Shown here: positions 1 through 8,159 of the stretch, piece by piece
Layout of the letters: each line of letters opens with the position of its first letter
Position numbering within the stretch: the first letter of the stretch is position 1
From: Candidatus Acetothermia bacterium
GTDB lineage: Bacteria; Bipolaricaulota; Bipolaricaulia; UBA7950; UBA9294
NCBI GenBank assembly: GCA_003650505.1
Contig: QMQL01000004.1
Location: 1 to 20,310, forward strand
Direction of reading: 5' to 3'
Length of the DNA: 20,310 bases
Position numbers and translations under genes: made by a program
The notes under the pieces: generated by a model
Told to the model about the DNA's origin: nothing
Databases searched by the model: none
The model's input: only the letters and a program-made list of their open reading frames with translations

Positions 1-131
1 AGAACAGCCCGCTTCGCCCTGCGCCGAGCGCTGCGTCGATCACCCGTCGGGCCGGATCCGGGTTCACCCTGATCTCCCGGCCCGACGGGTGATCGATGCA
101 GCGCTCGGCGAAGGGCGAAGCGGGCTGTTCT
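1..131. repeat. 55-base inverted repeat at the left edge
   Basis: Bases 1-55 are the reverse complement of bases 77-131 with only two mismatches (21 against 111, 35 against 97), leaving a 21-base centre. The right arm encodes the conserved N-terminal part of the ATP-grasp protein that follows, so it is the genuine copy. The left arm is its inverted duplicate and stays open in that reading frame. A fold-back (chimeric) end of an assembled contig is the simplest explanation. A real inverted duplication is the alternative, and the two mismatches mildly favour it. Confidence 0.9.
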
Positions 132-763
132 TCGATGAGGGGGCACGGGTTATCTCCCACTACGGGATCCCGGTCTGTCCGTTCGCATACGCGGCCTCGG
201 TCGAGGAGGGGCTCAAGTTCGCGCGGGAGGTCGGTTATCCGGTGGTGGCGAAGATCGACGCCCCCCAGATCTATCATCGTTACGAGCACGGGGCGGTGAT
301 CTCCGGTATCGGAGGGGAAGGAGGGCTTGCCGAAGCGATCGGGCGGTTGAAAGGGATCGCCTCGTCCCTCGGGGTCCCTGGTGCGCGGGTCCTCGTTCAG
401 AAGATGGTTCAAGGACGTGAGCTGATATTCGGGCTGAAGCGCGATCCTTCCTTCGGCCCGGTCGTCATGTTCGGGATCGGCGGTACGTTCGTTGAGGCGC
501 TGAAGGACGTGGCGTTCGCCGTCGCCCCGTTGTCGGTGGCTCAGGCCGAGCGGACGATCCGATCGATCCGGGCATTCCCCCTCCTCCGGGCGTTCCGCGG
601 CCGGCCGGCCCTCGACATCGGCCTCCTCTCCCAGATCCTCGTCGGGCTTGCCCGGCTCGGGATGGACATCCCCCGGATCGACGAGATCGATCTCAACCCG
701 GTGATCGCCGGCGAGGGAGGGGCCGCTGCCGTCGATATCCTAGTGAAGCTCTCTCAGGGATAG
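89..763 (+). CDS. ADP-forming acyl-CoA synthetase, beta (ATP-grasp) part, 5' end uncertain
   Basis: This is the ATP-grasp part of the nucleoside-diphosphate-forming acyl-CoA (acetyl-CoA) synthetase family, which interconverts acyl-CoA, ADP and phosphate with acid, CoA and ATP. Visible family marks are the nucleotide-binding lysine and following histidine in PVVAKIDAPQIYHR (residues 52-64), the RDPSFGPVVMFGIGGTFVE block and the terminal EIDLNPV motif. At 224 residues it fits a separate beta subunit. However, the frame is open back to the window edge, the GTG at 89 has no Shine-Dalgarno, and the sequence upstream is an inverted repeat. The true start, or a fused CoA-binding alpha domain, may therefore be lost. 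It converges with asnS, overlapping by 10 bases. The family assignment is firm; the acid substrate cannot be read from the sequence. Confidence 0.85.
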   Translation: MIDAALGEGRSGLFFDEGARVISHYGIPVCPFAYAASVEEGLKFAREVGYPVVAKIDAPQIYHRYEHGAVISGIGGEGGLAEAIGRLKGIASSLGVPGARVLVQKMVQGRELIFGLKRDPSFGPVVMFGIGGTFVEALKDVAFAVAPLSVAQAERTIRSIRAFPLLRAFRGRPALDIGLLSQILVGLARLGMDIPRIDEIDLNPVIAGEGGAAAVDILVKLSQG

Positions 764-2049
764 AGCCGGTGGATCTGGCGGGGGAAGGGGATCACCTCGC
801 GGATGTGGGGGACCCCGCAGATCCACGCGATCACGCGGGCGAGCCCCATTCCGAACCCGGAGTGAGGGGCCGACCCGTACCGGCGGAGGTCGATGTACCA
901 TTCGTACGGCTCGAGCGGGAGCCCCCGCTCCTTGAGCTGGGAGACGAGCTCCTCGACCGTGTCGACCCGCTGGCTCCCCCCGATGATCTCCCCGTACCCA
1001 TCAGGGGCGATCAGGTCGGCGGCGAGGACCCGCGTCGGATCTTTGCCGTCGCGCTTCATGTAGAACGGCTTCATCGATATGGGGAAACGCTCCACGAAGA
1101 CCGGCTTTCCGAAGCGCTCGCCGAGAGAGGTCTCCTCCGGCGCGCCGAGATCGTCCCCGAACGATATTTCATGCCCCTCATCCTGCAGGATCTTGACCGC
1201 CTCGGCGTAATCGAGCCGGGGGAACGGGCCTTTGACCTCCTCCCGTAATCGATCAACGTCGCGATCGAGCCGGCCGAGCTCGTCCCTCCGTTCTTTTGTC
1301 ACCGCATCGACGATGTGGGAGACGAGGTCCTCTTGGAGGTTCAGGTTCGCGTTATGATCGAAGTAGGCCATCTCCGCTTCGCCCATCCAGAACTCGGTCA
1401 CGTGCTTCCGCGTCTTCGACTTCTCGGCGCGGAAGACAGGACCGATCCAATAGACCTTGCCGAGGGCCATCGCCGTCGCTTCGAGATAGAGCTGGCCGCT
1501 CTGGCTCAGGTAGGCCGGCTCGCCGAAGTAATCGAGGGAGAAGAGGGTCGTCGTCCCCTCGACCGAGGTCCCGGTGATGATCGGCGCTTCGGTGGCGACG
1601 AACCCCCGCTCGTGGAAGAACTCCCTGAAGGCGCGGAAGACGGCGTCCCGGATCCTCAGGATCGGGACCTGCCTCCCTGTCCTGATCCACAGGTGGCGGT
1701 GGTCCATCAGGAATCCGGGGGTCTGCTCCTTCAGCTCGATCGGGAACGGATCGGTCGGCTCGTGCACGACCGATATCTCATCGACCTCGAGCTCGCACCC
1801 GCTCGGGGCGCGGACCTCCTCCCGAAGCCGGCCGGTGACGATGAGGGACGTCTCGCGGGCGAGGCCTTCGGCCCGGGAGAAGAGGTCGGGCTTTTCGGGC
1901 TCGGTGATCACCCCCTGGATCGTCCCCGTCCCGTCGCGGATCTGCAGGAACAGGATCTTCCCGCTCGAGCGCTTGTTGTACAGCCAACCGCGGAGCGTGA
2001 TCCCCTCTCCGATGTGATCCCGCGCCTGATCGATCGTTATCCCCTTCAC
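754..2049 (-). CDS. asnS: asparaginyl-tRNA synthetase
   Basis: This class IIb aminoacyl-tRNA synthetase charges tRNA-Asn with asparagine in the cytoplasm. Its 431 residues contain an N-terminal OB-fold anticodon-binding domain (about 17-95, GWLYNKRSSGKILFLQIRDG), then the catalytic core with TPGFLMDHRHLWIRT, motif 2 (VFRAEKSKTRKHVTEF, about 205-220) and motif 3 (GFGMGLARVIAWICG, 398-412) running into HIREVIPFPR. Length and IPFPR ending fit AsnRS better than AspRS or LysRS. The GTG start is supported by GGAGGG seven bases upstream and a promoter at 2079-2107. One oddity is that motif 3 reads GLAR where AsnRS normally has GLER or GFER; the ATP-contacting arginine is kept. The 3' end overlaps the convergent CoA-ligase gene. 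Confidence 0.95.
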   Translation of the reverse strand: MKGITIDQARDHIGEGITLRGWLYNKRSSGKILFLQIRDGTGTIQGVITEPEKPDLFSRAEGLARETSLIVTGRLREEVRAPSGCELEVDEISVVHEPTDPFPIELKEQTPGFLMDHRHLWIRTGRQVPILRIRDAVFRAFREFFHERGFVATEAPIITGTSVEGTTTLFSLDYFGEPAYLSQSGQLYLEATAMALGKVYWIGPVFRAEKSKTRKHVTEFWMGEAEMAYFDHNANLNLQEDLVSHIVDAVTKERRDELGRLDRDVDRLREEVKGPFPRLDYAEAVKILQDEGHEISFGDDLGAPEETSLGERFGKPVFVERFPISMKPFYMKRDGKDPTRVLAADLIAPDGYGEIIGGSQRVDTVEELVSQLKERGLPLEPYEWYIDLRRYGSAPHSGFGMGLARVIAWICGVPHIREVIPFPRQIHRLYP

Positions 2050-2078
2050 CGCAGCCCTCCCCGATTGAATCTAAAGAG

Positions 2079-2107
2079 AGATTAGGAGCGGATCGGGCAC
2101 TTTGCAA
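2079..2107 (-). promoter_or_regulatory. sigma70-like promoter of asnS
   Basis: Read on the minus strand, TTGCAA (2107-2102) and TAATCT (2084-2079) are separated by 17 bases. They lie 30 bases before the asnS GTG and its GGAGGG ribosome site. The promoter sits in the 61-base gap after the MATE gene, so asnS can be transcribed independently of it. Confidence 0.6.
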
Positions 2108-2110
2108 GGA

Positions 2111-3511
2111 TCAGGCCCCAGCCTTCCCGGTCAGTGGCGGCTCCTTGATCACGCGGTGTATCCAGTTTCCCGACAAGAAGAAGCCGAGGGACAGGACTGC
2201 CGTCCCGAAGTTCGAGGCGAACATCGCCCACCATACCCCGGTCGCTCCCATCCCGAATGTAAAACCGAGGAGGTAGACGAGGGGGACGCGAAGGGCCCAC
2301 AGCCTAAATAGGGCGAAGAACATCGAATAGAAGGTGTGTCCCGAGCCTTGGTAGACCCCGGCGACGACCTGGATGATCCCCATGAACGGGAAGGCGAAGC
2401 TGACGAGGAGGAGCATCTGCGTCCCGACGGCGACGACGTCCGGATCGGTGAGGAAGAAGCGGATCAGGTTAGTACGGAAGATCAGAACGACGATCGATGC
2501 CAGGACGAGGATGACCGTCGACAGGCTCATCCCGGCCCACGCCCCCCTCCTCGCCCGCTCCGGCCTGTCAGCCCCGAGGTTCTGGCCGACGACCGTTGCC
2601 GTCGCCTGGCCGAGCCCCATCGCCGGCATGAGGACGATCGAGATGAAGGCGTTCCCGATCCCGAACGCGCTCAACACGACCGTCCCGATCCGGGCGAGGG
2701 CCCCGTTCATTATGCTGAACCCGATCGCCGTCCCCGTCTGACCGATCGACGAGAGCCCTCCGATCGATATTATCCTTCGCACGATCTCCCACCTGAGCTT
2801 GAGATGCCGCGGTCGGATGTGGATCCCAAGCCTCCCGGTGAACAGGAGGGTGAAGCCGATCAGGGCAAGGAGCCCGCGCGATAGGACGGTAGCGACGGCA
2901 GCCCCGATCACCCCCCACGCGGGGAACGGTCCCCAGCCGAAGATGAAGAACGGATCGAGGATCAAATTGACCCCGACCGAAACCGCCATCAGTATCATCG
3001 GTGTTATGGTGTCCCCGACCCCGTTTAAGAGGGCGGTGACGATGAACGTCCCAAACATCAGCGGTATCCCGGCGTAGATCACCCTCAGGTAGCCGGTGGC
3101 GGCGTCGGTGAGGGCCGGTTCCGCCCCCATGATAGAAAGGATCGGCCGCGCCGCGAAGAACCCGGCCGCTGCGAGGACGATCGCGATGATCCCGGTGAAC
3201 GCCAGGACCTGGCCGGCGGCGAGGTTCGCCTCCTCGAACCGGCGGGCCCCGGTGTACTGGGCGACAAGTGCCGTTCCTGCGACCGTCACCCCCGCTCCGA
3301 GGGAGAGGACGAGGAAGATCAATGGCCAGGAGATGGCGAGCGCCGCTATTTCGACCTTCCCCAGGCGCGCGAGCCAGAAGCGGTCGACGAAGTTGTACAT
3401 CGTCTGCAGCAGGTTCGAGAGCATCACCGGCCATGCCAGCCTGAGAAGTGAATTGATAATCGGGCCTTCCGTAAGCCGTTCGCTCAAGTCAGATGCCGAT
3501 CTGCGGAACAT
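2111..3511 (-). CDS. MATE family efflux transporter
   Basis: This multidrug and toxic compound extrusion transporter exports cationic or aromatic compounds across the inner membrane using a Na+ or H+ gradient. The 466 residues match the usual 440-480 and show about 12 hydrophobic helices in two pseudo-symmetrical halves. The first half begins LLRLAWPVMLSNLLQTMYNFVDRFWLARLG, and the second begins near IISIGGLSSIGQTGTAIGFS. MATE-typical stretches include GAGVTVAGTALVAQYTGAR and GNAFISIVLMPAMGLGQATATVVGQNLGA. The ATG has no Shine-Dalgarno but has a TACAAT hexamer seven bases upstream, suggesting a leaderless transcript. It is divergent from the small gene at 3675 and upstream of asnS on the same strand. 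The substrate is not predictable. Confidence 0.92.
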   Translation of the reverse strand: MFRRSASDLSERLTEGPIINSLLRLAWPVMLSNLLQTMYNFVDRFWLARLGKVEIAALAISWPLIFLVLSLGAGVTVAGTALVAQYTGARRFEEANLAAGQVLAFTGIIAIVLAAAGFFAARPILSIMGAEPALTDAATGYLRVIYAGIPLMFGTFIVTALLNGVGDTITPMILMAVSVGVNLILDPFFIFGWGPFPAWGVIGAAVATVLSRGLLALIGFTLLFTGRLGIHIRPRHLKLRWEIVRRIISIGGLSSIGQTGTAIGFSIMNGALARIGTVVLSAFGIGNAFISIVLMPAMGLGQATATVVGQNLGADRPERARRGAWAGMSLSTVILVLASIVVLIFRTNLIRFFLTDPDVVAVGTQMLLLVSFAFPFMGIIQVVAGVYQGSGHTFYSMFFALFRLWALRVPLVYLLGFTFGMGATGVWWAMFASNFGTAVLSLGFFLSGNWIHRVIKEPPLTGKAGA

Positions 3512-3524
3512 GTGGGGGATTGTA
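3509..3524 (-). promoter_or_regulatory. -10 box directly before the MATE start (possible leaderless mRNA)
   Basis: On the minus strand TACAAT (3524-3519) is followed by seven bases and then the ATG. No Shine-Dalgarno lies between. That spacing would put the transcription start at or next to the start codon. No convincing -35 is visible 16-18 bases further up. Confidence 0.45.
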
Positions 3525-3593
3525 TCCGAACGGTTATTGCCTTTCTTCTTGCAAAATTAACTTCTACCCCGATATGGCTGTTCAGTAGCGGGT

Positions 3594-3612
3594 GATCGTC
3601 GCGACGACGATC
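3594..3612. repeat. 8-base inverted repeat in the divergent intergenic region
   Basis: GATCGTCG (3594-3601) and CGACGATC (3605-3612) form a perfect inverted repeat around a three-base centre. It lies between the divergent MATE gene and the small gene leading into the c-di-GMP genes. It could be an operator or a short hairpin; nothing in the sequence decides. The rest of this 163-base gap holds no gene. Confidence 0.45.
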
Positions 3613-3674
3613 GATAACGTTTGTCCAACGGAGGATGAGTCCCCCTGGCTAATATGGCCCAGGAGGGAGGGGGG

Positions 3675-3992
3675 ATGTATCGGAGTTCAGCAAAGAAGTT
3701 TACCCAAGGGGTGTTGAACCTCCTCGACGAGGGACGCGACCTGAGCTTCGAGGACGTTTCCAAGCTGAAGGACTACACCGTGGAGAACCTCCTCTCGGCC
3801 CTTCGCACCGACAAGTTCAGCCTGATTCGGGATGGAATGCCGCCGGAAGATTGGGATGAGATAATGGCCTACATCGGCCGGTTCACAACGGCGCACGGGC
3901 CGCGCGCCCTCCAGTTCTACGATATGACGATAGAGAGGAGCTTCCTGTGCTGGTTGGCGGCGATCGGGGTGGAACTCCTCTCCGACCTTTGA
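3675..3992 (+). CDS. small protein of unknown function upstream of a c-di-GMP enzyme gene
   Basis: I do not recognise this 105-residue protein. It is acidic to neutral, mostly predicted-helical, with no signal peptide. It has one hydrophobic patch near the C-terminus (SFLCWLAAIGVELLSDL) and a charged segment FEDVSKLKDYTVENLLSALR that could pack as an amphipathic helix. I chose the ATG at 3675 because a long purine run with AGGAGG at 3661-3666 is ideally placed. An in-frame ATG at 3654 would put that run inside the gene and has no ribosome site of its own. It ends 37 bases before the PAS-GGDEF-EAL gene on the same strand and is probably co-transcribed, so a role as a partner or regulator of that enzyme is possible but unproven. 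Confidence 0.7.
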   Translation: MYRSSAKKFTQGVLNLLDEGRDLSFEDVSKLKDYTVENLLSALRTDKFSLIRDGMPPEDWDEIMAYIGRFTTAHGPRALQFYDMTIERSFLCWLAAIGVELLSDL

Positions 3993-4029
3993 ACCGTTCG
4001 TACGCTCTTCGCCAACCAGGGGGAAACCG

Positions 4030-5682
4030 ATGACTGAAGAAAGGGACTGCCGGATGGACGAATTGTTCCGGAACGCACCGAACGGGATCTATCGCTGCAG
4101 TCGGGGGGGGGATTTCCTCGTCGTGAACCCGGCGCTCGTCCGTATGCTCGGTTACAGGGATGAAGACGAGCTTCGCAGGGTTAGGTTCGCTGAGCTTTTC
4201 GCCTCCGACAAGGAAGCCGGGTCTGTCACCCGCCGGCTGGAGGAGGAGGCGCGCCTGGAGAGCGTGGAGGTGACCCTTAAGGGGAAGGACGGTCCCCCGA
4301 TCGCAGCGATCCTGAACGCCCGCTCGTTCAGGGTCGAAGGGGAGCTCTACCACGAAGGGATCGTCACCGACATAACACGGATCAAGCGGAACGAGGCGCG
4401 CCTGATGCATATGGCGACGCACGATCCCCTAACCGGCCTCCACAACAGGCGTGAGTTCGCCGAGATCCTGGAGAGACACCTCTCACGGGTCCGCCGGTAC
4501 GGTAACTACGGGGCCCTCCTCTGGATGGACCTCGATGGGTTCAAGCAGATAAACGATGGGCTCGGGCACGACGTCGGCGACGAGCTTCTGACGAGCATCG
4601 CGTTCCGGATGAAGTCGACGATCCGGGAATCGGACGTACTCGCCCGGCTGGGGGGGGATGAGTTCGCGATCCTCTATCCGAACGTGGACCGCGATCAAGC
4701 GAAGATGGCGGCCCAACGGCTGCTCGATGCGATAAGGAAGCACACCGCCCTCATCCGGGGCCAATCGATCCGCACGACGGCGAGCATGGGCCTCGTCCTC
4801 TTCCCGGAGCACGGGACGTCGGCGAGCGAGCTTCTGATGAAGGCGGACATGGCGATGTACCGGGCGAAGGAGGGAGGGAGGAACAGGGTTGCGTTCTACT
4901 CGCCGGACGAGGAGAAGCCTGAGGCACCGGAGAGTCGGGTCGACTGGCTCCGGGCGATCAGAGAGGCGCTCGAGAAGGACGAGTTCGTCCTGTACGGTCA
5001 GCCGATCCTCGATCTGAAGACCGATAGGATCGTCCGCTATGAGGTCCTCCTCCGGCTCCGCGGTCGCGACGGAGAGATCATCCCTCCCGGGGCGTTCCTT
5101 GAGGTGGCGGAGCAGTTCGGGCTGAGCGGCGACATCGACCGCTGGGTCCTCGGGAAGGTGATCGAAATCATCTCCGACGCCTCCATCCCGGCCGATCTCT
5201 CGTTCGCCGTCAACCTCTCCCCCCGCTCACTGGCCGACGGTGAGCTCCTCGGGATGATCTCCCGAGAGGAGAAGCTCTCGGTCATCGGCCCGGTCCGGCT
5301 GGTGGTGGAGATCACGGAGACGGCGGCGATCTACAACATCCACATCGCCAAGGATTTCCTCAGGACGATAAGGAGTCAAGGGTGTGAAGTGGCGATAGAC
5401 GACTTCGGGACCGGCTTCTCCTCGTTCCATCAGCTGAAGAACCTCGATGTGGACTATCTGAAGATCGATGGGAGCTTCGTCCGTAACCTCTCCCACGACC
5501 CGGTCGATGAGCATCTCGTCCTTGCGATCGTCCACCTCGCTCAGGGTCTGGGGAAGAAGACGATCGCCGAGTTCGTGGAGGACGCCGAGACGCTCGAGAT
5601 CCTCCGACGGATCGGCGTCGATTGTGCCCAAGGGTTCTATATTGACCGCCCGCGTCCGCTGGAGGAGATCCTCGCTGGCTGA
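4030..5682 (+). CDS. PAS-GGDEF-EAL c-di-GMP turnover protein
   Basis: This 550-residue soluble protein has an N-terminal PAS sensor (about 10-120), a GGDEF diguanylate cyclase (about 125-290) and an EAL phosphodiesterase (about 305-550). The cyclase signature GGDEF (208-212) is intact, with the inhibitory RxxD site RESD at 199-202, exactly five residues before it. The EAL domain keeps the main metal and catalytic residues: E338 in the EVL variant of the motif, N395, DDFG at 457-460, K478 in YLKIDG, E514 and Q534. Both synthesis and breakdown of c-di-GMP are therefore possible; the net direction cannot be told. There is no membrane segment. AGGGGG seven bases before the ATG is the ribosome site. 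It precedes the beta-helix/HAMP/protease operon by 38 bases and is a plausible source of the nucleotide sensed there. Confidence 0.94.
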   Translation: MTEERDCRMDELFRNAPNGIYRCSRGGDFLVVNPALVRMLGYRDEDELRRVRFAELFASDKEAGSVTRRLEEEARLESVEVTLKGKDGPPIAAILNARSFRVEGELYHEGIVTDITRIKRNEARLMHMATHDPLTGLHNRREFAEILERHLSRVRRYGNYGALLWMDLDGFKQINDGLGHDVGDELLTSIAFRMKSTIRESDVLARLGGDEFAILYPNVDRDQAKMAAQRLLDAIRKHTALIRGQSIRTTASMGLVLFPEHGTSASELLMKADMAMYRAKEGGRNRVAFYSPDEEKPEAPESRVDWLRAIREALEKDEFVLYGQPILDLKTDRIVRYEVLLRLRGRDGEIIPPGAFLEVAEQFGLSGDIDRWVLGKVIEIISDASIPADLSFAVNLSPRSLADGELLGMISREEKLSVIGPVRLVVEITETAAIYNIHIAKDFLRTIRSQGCEVAIDDFGTGFSSFHQLKNLDVDYLKIDGSFVRNLSHDPVDEHLVLAIVHLAQGLGKKTIAEFVEDAETLEILRRIGVDCAQGFYIDRPRPLEEILAG

Positions 5683-5723
5683 TTGGACGTCGCGGCGATA
5701 CGTGTGTTAGAGTGTGGTAAATG
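5683..5723 (+). promoter_or_regulatory. promoter before the beta-helix operon, possibly leaderless
   Basis: TTGGAC (5683-5688) lies 19 bases before TAGAGT (5708-5713), which is followed by seven bases and the ATG at 5721. No Shine-Dalgarno precedes this ATG, so the transcript probably begins at or next to the start codon. The -35 overlaps the stop of the preceding GGDEF-EAL gene. The same TAGAGT hexamer serves the rsmI promoter. Confidence 0.45.
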
Positions 5724-8159
5724 AAACGGGATTATTTAAGAAGACGGCTCATACCGCTTCTGGTCGTCTTTACAGGAGGGATCGGCGTTGCTCTCGCCTT
5801 GGTCTTCCTCCTCCCCGCCCGTTGGCCGGAAGGGGCGATCCTCGTCCCCCGTGACGTCCCTACACTGAGGGAAGCCCTGGAACGGGTCGAGCCGGGCGGG
5901 ACGATCGTCCTCCAGGCGGGCAAGGGACCATTTCGCGGGCCGGTTGCCGTCGATACCGCCGGGGTCAATATCCGCTCAACCGGAGAGGCTCGCCTCGAAG
6001 GGGAAGGTGGGGAACCGGCGATCGCGATCCGCGCTTCCGGCGTGAGGGTGGAGGGGTTGACGGTGAGGGCTCCGGCGATTGGGGTGAGCGTCGAAGGCTC
6101 GGATTGCAGGTTGGATCGCATCTCGATCGATTCGACCCCTGTCGGCCTCCGGATCGTCGGATCCTCCGCGGGGGACTACTCCCGGATCCGCGTCAAGGGA
6201 GGGGATATCGCTCTCCAGGTTTCCTCCTGCATTGGAGGGACGTTCAGGGGGATCGAGATTGACTCTCCCGGAGAGAGCGGGATTGTCATCGCTGATTCCC
6301 GCGCCAATACCATCGTTGGGGTCAGGGTCAGCGGCGGGAGGTTTGGGGTCTCACTGGAGGGATCGGACGATAATGACCTCTCCTCCGTCGCGATCGAGGG
6401 TTCAACCGAGATCGGGATTCGGATCGTCTCCTCGAATGAGAACAGGCTCACCGATAGCGCCATCAGCCTGACACCGATCGGCATTATGATCGAGAACGCG
6501 CAGGGGAACGTTGTCGGGGATTGCCGGATCGAGGGTGCCGACACGGGCTGTCTCCTCCGCAGGGCCGTTCAGAACGGGATGACGCGGATGGCCCTCGAAG
6601 ACGTAGGGGGCATCGGGATCCACCTTGTCGAGAGCAGCGAGAACGCGATCTCCTACAACCGGCTGAGCCGGATCGGCGAAGTCGGGATCCGCCTTGAAGG
6701 GAGCGAGCGTTCCTTGATCCTCGCCAATGCGGTCGAATCGGGGAAGGAGGGGATTCTAAGCGAAGGTTCGTCCGGCGGACGGATCCTCCGGAACGCGGTC
6801 TCCGGGATGGAGGAGGGAGGGATCCTCGTCATAGACGGGGAGAATGACCGGCTGCTCGACAACGTGATCCCCCGAGGAAGGATCGGGATCGCGGTCGTCG
6901 GCTCTCCCGGCGAGACGATCCTGAGGAATCGGATCGCGGATCAAGACGAGATCGGCATCGCGTTGCTGAACGGCTCGGACGACAGCGCCCTTTCCGAGAA
7001 TAGCCTACATCGAAACGGGGTCGGGATCCTCCTCGCCTCCTCGGCGTACGGGAACGTCTCCGAGAACGATCTCCTCCGCAACTCCACCGGTATTCTCCTG
7101 TGCCGGCCGGGCCCGGCGACGCGGATCGAGAGGAACCGATTCGTATCCAACGGGGTCGGGCTCGCGCAGGAGGGGACCTTCAATCCCGTTGAGATGGCTC
7201 TTGGCAGGCTCGGGTTGGAGCCGGTGATGGGTTGTGACGGGGCGAGTCCGATCATCGTGAACAACGTTTTCGACCGGAACATCGAGTTCGACGTCAAGAA
7301 CAATGGGGATTCGCCTCTCTACGTCGCCGGAAACTGGTGGGGAGGGACGGCCGACGGCCGGACCCCGCAGGATGCCATCCTCTCTGCCGGTGTCCTCCTC
7401 CCAGATTCGGGGTGGAGGGGGAAGGTAGCCCTCGGGACCGGGACGGGGATCGTCGAGCGGATCCTCGGGGAGATCGTTCTCCGTCTCTTGATCGAGGCCG
7501 GCTATCAGGTCATCGATCTGATCGGGCTCGGCGACGGGGATGAGGTGAAGGAAGCTTTACAGGACGGCGATGTCGACATCGTCTGGCTGGTCGAAGCCAC
7601 TCCTTTCGAGGAGGGAGCTTGGGGATCCTTCTCCTCGGCCGTGATCCCGGCCGAGGAGAGGCCGATCGCCGTCGTGTCGAAGGGGTTGGCTGACCGACTG
7701 GCAGAGCCGATCCTCTCCGCTCTCCCTGAAGAGGGGGACCTGGTCATAGCTGCGCCGCGTTCGCTCTCCGAGGGAGCAGAGGGGTTGGTGGAGGCGTACG
7801 GGATCTCCCCGGCGCGTGGCGGGATCCAATGGGCTGAGGCGCTTGAGGAGGTTGAGGCTCTCCTCAAGTTCGGTGCGGCCGATGTGGCGATCGTGCCGAG
7901 TCTGGAGGAATCGCTCACCCTGTCCGGATTCGTCGCGTTGACGGACGATCGCAGCGTCGGAAAGGGGGAAGCGATCGCCATCCTCTTCCGAGCGGATCTC
8001 GTCGAGTGTCACCCCGATCTGGAGGGGATCATCGCGGACCTCACCCCTCGCCTGACCGGCGCAGCACTCCATCGGTTGGTCAGCCGGGTCCGTCTCTTCG
8101 GGGAGACTCCCGCCGAGGCCGCCGACGACTTCTTCGAGAAGGGAGGGTACGTTGAGTGA
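5721..8159 (+). CDS. membrane-anchored right-handed beta-helix protein fused to an OpuAC-type solute-binding domain
   Basis: An 812-residue protein in three parts. Residues 9-32 form one N-terminal membrane segment (signal anchor or uncleaved signal). Residues about 108-490 contain at least 17 coils of 21-23 residues of the parallel beta-helix (NosD/pectate-lyase-like) type, each with a GI-hydrophobic strand and many Ser/Asn/Gly turns, ending near a typical NWWGG. Residues about 565-812 resemble the OpuAC/ProX periplasmic binding domain of glycine-betaine-type ABC importers. The matches include a start near VALGTGTGIVERILGEIVL, DVAIVPSLEESLTLSGFVAL, a TDD segment, and a C-terminus like VxxFGETPAEAADDFFEKGG. 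No ABC transporter genes adjoin it. It overlaps the next gene by eight bases, so the two are co-translated. The extracytoplasmic location is inferred. I know of no standard name for this fusion. Confidence 0.85.
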   Translation: MKRDYLRRRLIPLLVVFTGGIGVALALVFLLPARWPEGAILVPRDVPTLREALERVEPGGTIVLQAGKGPFRGPVAVDTAGVNIRSTGEARLEGEGGEPAIAIRASGVRVEGLTVRAPAIGVSVEGSDCRLDRISIDSTPVGLRIVGSSAGDYSRIRVKGGDIALQVSSCIGGTFRGIEIDSPGESGIVIADSRANTIVGVRVSGGRFGVSLEGSDDNDLSSVAIEGSTEIGIRIVSSNENRLTDSAISLTPIGIMIENAQGNVVGDCRIEGADTGCLLRRAVQNGMTRMALEDVGGIGIHLVESSENAISYNRLSRIGEVGIRLEGSERSLILANAVESGKEGILSEGSSGGRILRNAVSGMEEGGILVIDGENDRLLDNVIPRGRIGIAVVGSPGETILRNRIADQDEIGIALLNGSDDSALSENSLHRNGVGILLASSAYGNVSENDLLRNSTGILLCRPGPATRIERNRFVSNGVGLAQEGTFNPVEMALGRLGLEPVMGCDGASPIIVNNVFDRNIEFDVKNNGDSPLYVAGNWWGGTADGRTPQDAILSAGVLLPDSGWRGKVALGTGTGIVERILGEIVLRLLIEAGYQVIDLIGLGDGDEVKEALQDGDVDIVWLVEATPFEEGAWGSFSSAVIPAEERPIAVVSKGLADRLAEPILSALPEEGDLVIAAPRSLSEGAEGLVEAYGISPARGGIQWAEALEEVEALLKFGAADVAIVPSLEESLTLSGFVALTDDRSVGKGEAIAILFRADLVECHPDLEGIIADLTPRLTGAALHRLVSRVRLFGETPAEAADDFFEKGGYVE

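Noticed and set aside
1315..2085. Long plus-strand open frame opposite asnS
   Set aside because: It is antisense to a clear synthetase, has Asp/Arg/Gly-rich composition, no recognisable motif and no ribosome site. It is a product of high GC.
6040..7180. Repeats in this stretch considered as CRISPR or tandem DNA repeats
   Set aside because: The periodicity is at protein level (21-23-residue beta-helix coils). The DNA units diverge and vary in length.
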